Source of the DNA: Candidatus Elarobacter sp. | GTDB taxonomy: Bacteria; Vulcanimicrobiota; Vulcanimicrobiia; Vulcanimicrobiales; Vulcanimicrobiaceae | Assembly (NCBI GenBank): GCA_030150085.1 | Contig: JASLGJ010000596.1 | Location: forward strand, 1-11,386 | Length of the DNA: 11,386 nt | Reading direction: 5' to 3' | In this document: one piece after another, positions 7,393 through 11,386 of the stretch | Position numbering within the stretch: the first letter of the stretch is position 1 | Layout of the letters: every line of letters begins with the position of its first letter | Translations under genes and position numbers: made by a program | The notes under the pieces: model-generated | What the model was told of the DNA's origin: nothing | The model's input: the letters and a program-made list of their open reading frames with translations, nothing else | Database searches by the model: none

Positions 7393-7617
7393 CTACGATG
7401 CCGCGCTTTCCGCGCCGTTCTCGGCCGCGGCGTTCTGCTCGGCGTGGCGCCTGCGCAGGCTCAAGGGGCGCATGTCGGTCCAGGTGCGCTCGACGTAGGC
7501 CAGGCACTCGTCCTTCTCGCCCTCGAAGCCGGCTCGGTACCAGCCGGCGGGCAGCTCGCGGTCGGCGGGCCAGGTGGAGTACATCTCTTCGTCGTTGAGC
7601 ACGACTATGTGGCGCAT
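7393..7617 (-). CDS. mbtH: MbtH-like protein
   Basis: This 74-residue protein belongs to the MbtH family, small chaperone-like partners that bind NRPS adenylation domains and are often needed for their solubility and activity. The family pattern is clear: [10 protein letters not shown], then LPAGW, then [19 protein letters not shown]. These include the conserved tryptophans and the WTDMRP-SLR end. A poorly conserved alanine-rich tail of about 15 residues follows. The start at ATG 7617 has a good Shine-Dalgarno (GGAG at 7629-7626, 8 bases away) and lies inside the end of the NRPS gene (13-base overlap), indicating translational coupling. It is the last gene of this minus-strand operon within the window. 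Confidence 0.96.
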   Translation of the reverse strand: MRHIVVLNDEEMYSTWPADRELPAGWYRAGFEGEKDECLAYVERTWTDMRPLSLRRRHAEQNAAAENGAESAAS

Positions 7618-10600
7618 GCGGCGATCTCCAGGGCGGCCTCCTCGTCGGTGAGCCGCTCGACCTCGTCGAACGCGCGCTCCACCTCGGAGGCGGGAAGGGC
7701 TTCGGCCAGGCTCGCGACGACCGTGCGGGCGAGCTTGGCGACCGTCGAGGGCTGCTCGAACATGCGGCGCAGCGGGACGTCGACCGCGAACTCGCGCCGC
7801 AGGCGCGACACGACCTGGGTGGCGAGCAGCGAGTGCCCGCCCAGCTCGAAGAAGTTGTCCTCCGCGCCGACCTCGCCCGCGCCGAGCACCTCGCGCCAGA
7901 TGGCGGCGATGGCCGCTTCGAGCGCGCTGCGCGGCGGGACGAGCGTGTGTTCCGCGTGCTGGCTCGCCTCGGGCGCGGGCAGCGCGCGCCGGTCGACCTT
8001 GCCGCTGGGCGTCAGCGGCAGCACGTCGAGCGTGACGAACGCGGCCGGGATCATGTGCTGCGGCAGCCGCTCGGCCAGGAACCGGCGCAGCTCGGCGCTG
8101 CCGGCGGCCGCGCCGGGCGCGGCGACCAGGTAGGCCGCAAGCGAGACGATGCCGCTGACCGGGTCGCGGTGGTCGATCACGGTCGCGTGGCGCACGCCGG
8201 GGAACTCCAGCAGCACCGCTTCGATCTCGGCGGTCTCGATGCGGAACCCGCGCACCTTCACCTGCTGGTCGAGCCGGCCCAGGAAGGCCAGGTCGCCGTT
8301 GGGCAGCAGGCGCACGCGGTCGCCGGTCTTGTACATCCGCGCGCCGGGCGCGCCGAAGGGGTCGGGCAGGAAGCGCTCCGCGGTCAACGCGGGGCGGTCG
8401 AGGTAGCCGCGCGCGACGCAGTCGCCGCCCATGTACAGCTCGCCCACGATCCCGACCGGCACCGGGCGCAGGCCGTCGTCGAGCACGTAGGCCCGGGTGT
8501 TGTCGATCGGCCGCCCGATCGGCGGCACCGCCGGCCAGGTAGAGTGCGGTCCCGCGAACGGGTAGTCGGTGCAGACGTGGGTTTCGCTCGGGCCGTAGTG
8601 GTTGCGCAGGCCGACGTCCAGTTGCGCGAGCGCGCGCAGCGTCACCGGGGTGAGCGTGAGCTGCTCGCCCACGCACACGATCTCGCGCAGCGCGAGCGGC
8701 CGCCCCGCGTTCAGCAGCGCGTCGAGCACGCCGGGCAGCGCGACCGGCGGGAGGAACATCCGCTCGACGGACTGCGCGGCGATCACCGCCGCCAGCGCGT
8801 CGAAGTCGCCCCGCTGCTCGTCGTCGACCAGCACCAGCGTGCCGCCCGAGGTCCAGGCGAAGAACATCTCCTGCAGCGACACGTCGAAGCTGAGCGCCAT
8901 GAACTGCAGCACGCGCGCGCCGGGCCGCAGCGCGTCGGCCTTGGCCTGCCACTCGACCAGGTTGACCAGCGGGCGGTGCGCCATCGCGACGCCCTTGGGC
9001 CGCCCGGTCGAGCCCGAGGTGTAGATCAGGTAGGCCAGGTTCTCGTCGCTCGCCGCGCACGGCGGCGCGCCGTTCTCGTACGATGCGATCGCCTCGCGCT
9101 CGGCTTCGAGCACGACGACGCGCGCCTGCGAGGGCGGCAGGCGGTCGCGCAGGCCCTCGCGCGTCACGACCAGCGCGGTCCGCGAGTCCTCGAGCATGAA
9201 GGCCAGCCGCGCGGCCGGGTAGGCCGGGTCGAGCGGCACGTAGGTGCCGCCGGCCTTCCAGATCCCCAGGATCGTGACGAGCATGTCGAACGAGCGGTCC
9301 AGGCACATCCCGACCCGCACTTCCGGTCCGACGCCGTTCGCCTGCAGGTAGCGCGCGAAGCGGTTGGCGCGCTCGTCCAGCTCGCCGTACGACATGCGCC
9401 GCTCGCCGAACACCGCCGCAGCCTCGTGCGGGTTGGCCCGCGCGCGGGCCTCGAACAGCGCGTGCGCGCCGACCCGCGGCACGTCCGTGCGCGGCCCGCT
9501 CCAGGCCGCTTCCAGCGCGCGCCGCTCGGCCTCGTCCATCAGCGGCAGGTCGGCGATGCGCTGCTCGGGCTCGCTCGCCAGCGCCGCCAGCGCGCGCTGA
9601 AAGCGCGCGATCAGGCGGGTGATCGTCGCGGTGTCGAACAGGTCGCGGTTGTACTCCAGCTCGCCCACCAGCCCGTTGTCGACCTCGGCCATGAAGAGCG
9701 ACATGTCGAAGCGCGCGTTGCCCGCGATCACGGTCGGCTCGTCCGAGTCGCCCGGGTCGCCGGCCATGCCGTTGGCCATGGTGGGCAGGTTCTGGAGCGC
9801 GAACAGCACCTGGATCACCGGCGTGTGGGCCGGGTCGCGCTCGGGCTGCAGCTCCTCGACCAGCTTCTCGAACGGCAGGTCCTGGTGCGCGTACGCTTCG
9901 AGCGTCACCTCGCGCACGCGCTGCAGCAGCTCGCGGAAGGTCGGGTCGCCCGAGAGGTCGGTGCGCAGCACCAGGGTGTTGACGAAGAAGCCGATCAGGG
10001 GCTCGATCTCGGCCCGGTTGCGGTTGGCGATCGGGGTGCCCAGCACGATGTCGGTGCGCCCGGTCCAGCGCGCCAGCAGCACCTCGAAGGCCGCCAGCAG
10101 CGTCATGAACGTGGTCACGCCGGACTTGCGGCCCAGCTCCGCGAGCTGCTGCGCGACCGGCTTGGGCACGCGGAACAGCTGCGTCTCGCCGTTGAACGTT
10201 TGCAGCTTGGGGCGCGGGCGGTCCGTCGGGAGCTCGATCGTGGGCGGCGCGTCGGCCAGCTTGCGGCGCCAGAACTCGATCAGCGCCTCCAGCTTCTCGC
10301 CGCGCAGCTCGTCGCGCTGGCGGCGCGCGAAGTCGCCGTACTGCAGGGTCAGCTCGGGCAGCGGCGAGGGGCGGCCGCTGGAGAACGCGGCGTAGAGCTG
10401 GTCGAACTCGCGCAGCAGGATGCCCATCGACCAGCCGTCCGAGACGATGTGGTGGGTGGTGAGCAGCAGCACGTGCTCGGTGTTGCCGGCCCGGACCAGG
10501 CTGGCCCGGAACAGCGGCCCGCGCACCAGGTCGAAGCGGTGCTCGTGCTCGGCCGCGGCGAGCCGGTCGAGCTCGCGCCGGCGCTCGTCCTCGGGCAGCC

Positions 10601-10961
10601 CGCGCAGGTCGATCAGCGGCACCGGGAAGTCGCCCGGCGGCGCGACGTGCTGCACCGGCTGCCCGTCCACCACGCGGAACGTGGTGCGCAGCGCGGCGTG
10701 GCGGCGCACGATCTCGCGCACCGCGGCCTCGACGGCGCGGGCGTCGACCGAGCCCTGCAGCGGCATGCGCAGCGGGATGTTGTAGACCGGCCGCTCGGTC
10801 TCGTACTGGTCGAGAAACCACAGCCGCTGCTGGGCGAACGAGAGCGGCGGCGGGCCGTCGTGGGTCACGGCGGGTGGCGCGCCGGCCGGAGTCTCCTCGT
10901 GCGGCAGCAGCTCGCCCAGCAGCGCGCGCCGCTTGGCCGAGAGATCGAGTCGTTTGGCCAT
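7605..10961 (-). CDS. Non-ribosomal peptide synthetase, single module C-A-T
   Basis: This complete 1118-residue module adds one amino acid to a growing peptide. The condensation domain (about 38-480) has [12 protein letters not shown] and an intact HHIVSDG at 170-176 and looks like the type joining two L-residues. The adenylation domain (about 495-995) shows A3 [13 protein letters not shown] (645-657), A5 NHYGPSET (787-794), A7 YKTGD (877-881), A8 [15 protein letters not shown] (895-909) and the A10 lysine K988. Pocket residues D693, V694, Q697, F736, V762, V764, H788, V796, C797 and K988 resemble the proline code. The T domain has GGHSL with Ser1044 for the phosphopantetheine arm. No epimerase or thioesterase follows, only a short acidic tail (about 1092-1112). 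The start at ATG 10961 lies two bases after the upstream NRPS stop, without a Shine-Dalgarno, implying coupling. Confidence 0.95.
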   Translation of the reverse strand: MAKRLDLSAKRRALLGELLPHEETPAGAPPAVTHDGPPPLSFAQQRLWFLDQYETERPVYNIPLRMPLQGSVDARAVEAAVREIVRRHAALRTTFRVVDGQPVQHVAPPGDFPVPLIDLRGLPEDERRRELDRLAAAEHEHRFDLVRGPLFRASLVRAGNTEHVLLLTTHHIVSDGWSMGILLREFDQLYAAFSSGRPSPLPELTLQYGDFARRQRDELRGEKLEALIEFWRRKLADAPPTIELPTDRPRPKLQTFNGETQLFRVPKPVAQQLAELGRKSGVTTFMTLLAAFEVLLARWTGRTDIVLGTPIANRNRAEIEPLIGFFVNTLVLRTDLSGDPTFRELLQRVREVTLEAYAHQDLPFEKLVEELQPERDPAHTPVIQVLFALQNLPTMANGMAGDPGDSDEPTVIAGNARFDMSLFMAEVDNGLVGELEYNRDLFDTATITRLIARFQRALAALASEPEQRIADLPLMDEAERRALEAAWSGPRTDVPRVGAHALFEARARANPHEAAAVFGERRMSYGELDERANRFARYLQANGVGPEVRVGMCLDRSFDMLVTILGIWKAGGTYVPLDPAYPAARLAFMLEDSRTALVVTREGLRDRLPPSQARVVVLEAEREAIASYENGAPPCAASDENLAYLIYTSGSTGRPKGVAMAHRPLVNLVEWQAKADALRPGARVLQFMALSFDVSLQEMFFAWTSGGTLVLVDDEQRGDFDALAAVIAAQSVERMFLPPVALPGVLDALLNAGRPLALREIVCVGEQLTLTPVTLRALAQLDVGLRNHYGPSETHVCTDYPFAGPHSTWPAVPPIGRPIDNTRAYVLDDGLRPVPVGIVGELYMGGDCVARGYLDRPALTAERFLPDPFGAPGARMYKTGDRVRLLPNGDLAFLGRLDQQVKVRGFRIETAEIEAVLLEFPGVRHATVIDHRDPVSGIVSLAAYLVAAPGAAAGSAELRRFLAERLPQHMIPAAFVTLDVLPLTPSGKVDRRALPAPEASQHAEHTLVPPRSALEAAIAAIWREVLGAGEVGAEDNFFELGGHSLLATQVVSRLRREFAVDVPLRRMFEQPSTVAKLARTVVASLAEALPASEVERAFDEVERLTDEEAALEIAACAT

Positions 10962-10963
10962 CG

Positions 10964-11386
10964 TCAGGCGCTCGCGCCCCCGCTCTCGCCCAGCATCGTC
11001 TCGACCTCGTCGTCCGACATCGAGGCGACCTGGAGCAGGATCTCCGCGGTGCGCTCGACGCGCGGCCCGCTGGCCTCGTCGGCCAGCATGCTCTCGGCCA
11101 GCTCGGCGACGGTCGGCGTCTCGAAGATGCGCCGCAGCGGCAGATCGACCCGGAACGACTCGCGCACCCGCGACACGACCTGCGTGGCGAGCAGCGAGTG
11201 CCCGCCCAGGTCGAAGAAGTCGTCGTGGATGTCGACCTGCGCGAGGCCCAGCACGTCGGCCCAGAAGCCGGCCAGCACTTCCTCCAGCGGGGTGCGCGGA
11301 GCGTGGAACGGCTTCTCGCGCACGATCTCGTCGGGCGAGGGCAGCGCGCCGCGGTCGATCTTGCCGTTGGGCGAGATCGGCATCGC
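10964..11386 (-). CDS. Non-ribosomal peptide synthetase, C-terminal end (A10 region and T domain)
   Basis: This is the last 140 residues of an upstream NRPS whose gene runs beyond base 11386. It begins inside the adenylation domain at motif A10 (ISPNGKIDR, with the catalytic lysine), so the methionine at 11383 is internal and not a start. A T domain follows with [15 protein letters not shown] and the arm-bearing serine, then a tail with [10 protein letters not shown]. There is no epimerase or thioesterase, so the peptide is passed to the C domain of the next protein, two bases downstream. The T domain closely resembles that of the following module (shared [13 protein letters not shown] and VPLRR/LPLRR), suggesting related modules. 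The substrate cannot be read because the A-domain pocket lies outside the window. Confidence 0.95.
   Translation of the reverse strand, partial: AMPISPNGKIDRGALPSPDEIVREKPFHAPRTPLEEVLAGFWADVLGLAQVDIHDDFFDLGGHSLLATQVVSRVRESFRVDLPLRRIFETPTVAELAESMLADEASGPRVERTAEILLQVASMSDDEVETMLGESGGASA

Noticed and set aside
7393..10821. A 1142-codon open frame on the minus strand
   Set aside because: Except for its last 75 codons (the MbtH-like gene) it is an arginine- and alanine-rich shadow of the NRPS gene in another frame.
11381..11383. ATG at the right edge as the start of a small carrier protein
   Set aside because: The codon lies within adenylation motif A10 and the frame is open to the window edge, so this is the end of a larger NRPS.

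Overview
The window is very GC-rich DNA, around 72-75% GC in most genes by eye, with bacterial gene packing: ATGA, GTGA and CTGA junctions and gene overlaps of a few bases. It holds the edge of a non-ribosomal peptide synthetase (NRPS) locus. The phylum cannot be fixed from sequence alone. A PptT/PptH-like gene pair and high GC would suit an actinomycete. The TPR-LuxR style regulator recalls uncultured high-GC lineages such as Eremiobacterota. The structure of the left part suggests a metagenome-derived contig with two related strains mixed.

Positions 1-3415 form an imperfect inverted repeat with two arms of exactly 1698 bases (1-1698 and 1718-3415) and a 19-base centre. Each arm carries the same three genes: a Sfp/EntD/PptT-type phosphopantetheinyl transferase (PPTase); divergent from it, a metallophosphoesterase that matches the PptH 4'-phosphopantetheinyl hydrolase family; and, overlapping that gene, the N-terminal half of a DAO-family FAD-dependent oxidoreductase. 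Both oxidoreductases are cut at the centre. The arms differ throughout in ways that keep the proteins intact (about 80-93% protein identity by hand count), so they look like alleles from two related lineages joined head to head. This is either a chimeric assembly or an unusual inverted duplication.

Positions 3155-5530 hold the complete PPTase, followed in the same direction by a TPR-LuxR-type regulator. The regulator is broken by a frameshift near a T6 run (4467-4472), is clearly lower in GC than its surroundings, contains five TTA codons and carries a perfect 43-bp palindrome.

Positions 5531-7389 hold a 177-bp non-coding gap with a nested hairpin, then an ABC-2 exporter pair (ATPase and permease, ATGA-coupled), likely for export of or immunity to the peptide.

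Positions 7393-11386 are on the minus strand and converge on the exporter: the 3' end of an upstream NRPS (end of an A domain plus a T domain), a complete single-module NRPS (C-A-T) whose A-domain pocket resembles the proline code, and an MbtH-like protein overlapping its end. No thioesterase, epimerase or reductase release domain is visible.

Together the genes suggest a peptide pathway. The PPTase primes the carrier domains, the PptH-like enzyme may remove the arm again, the regulator may control the locus, MbtH supports adenylation, and the ABC-2 pair exports the product.
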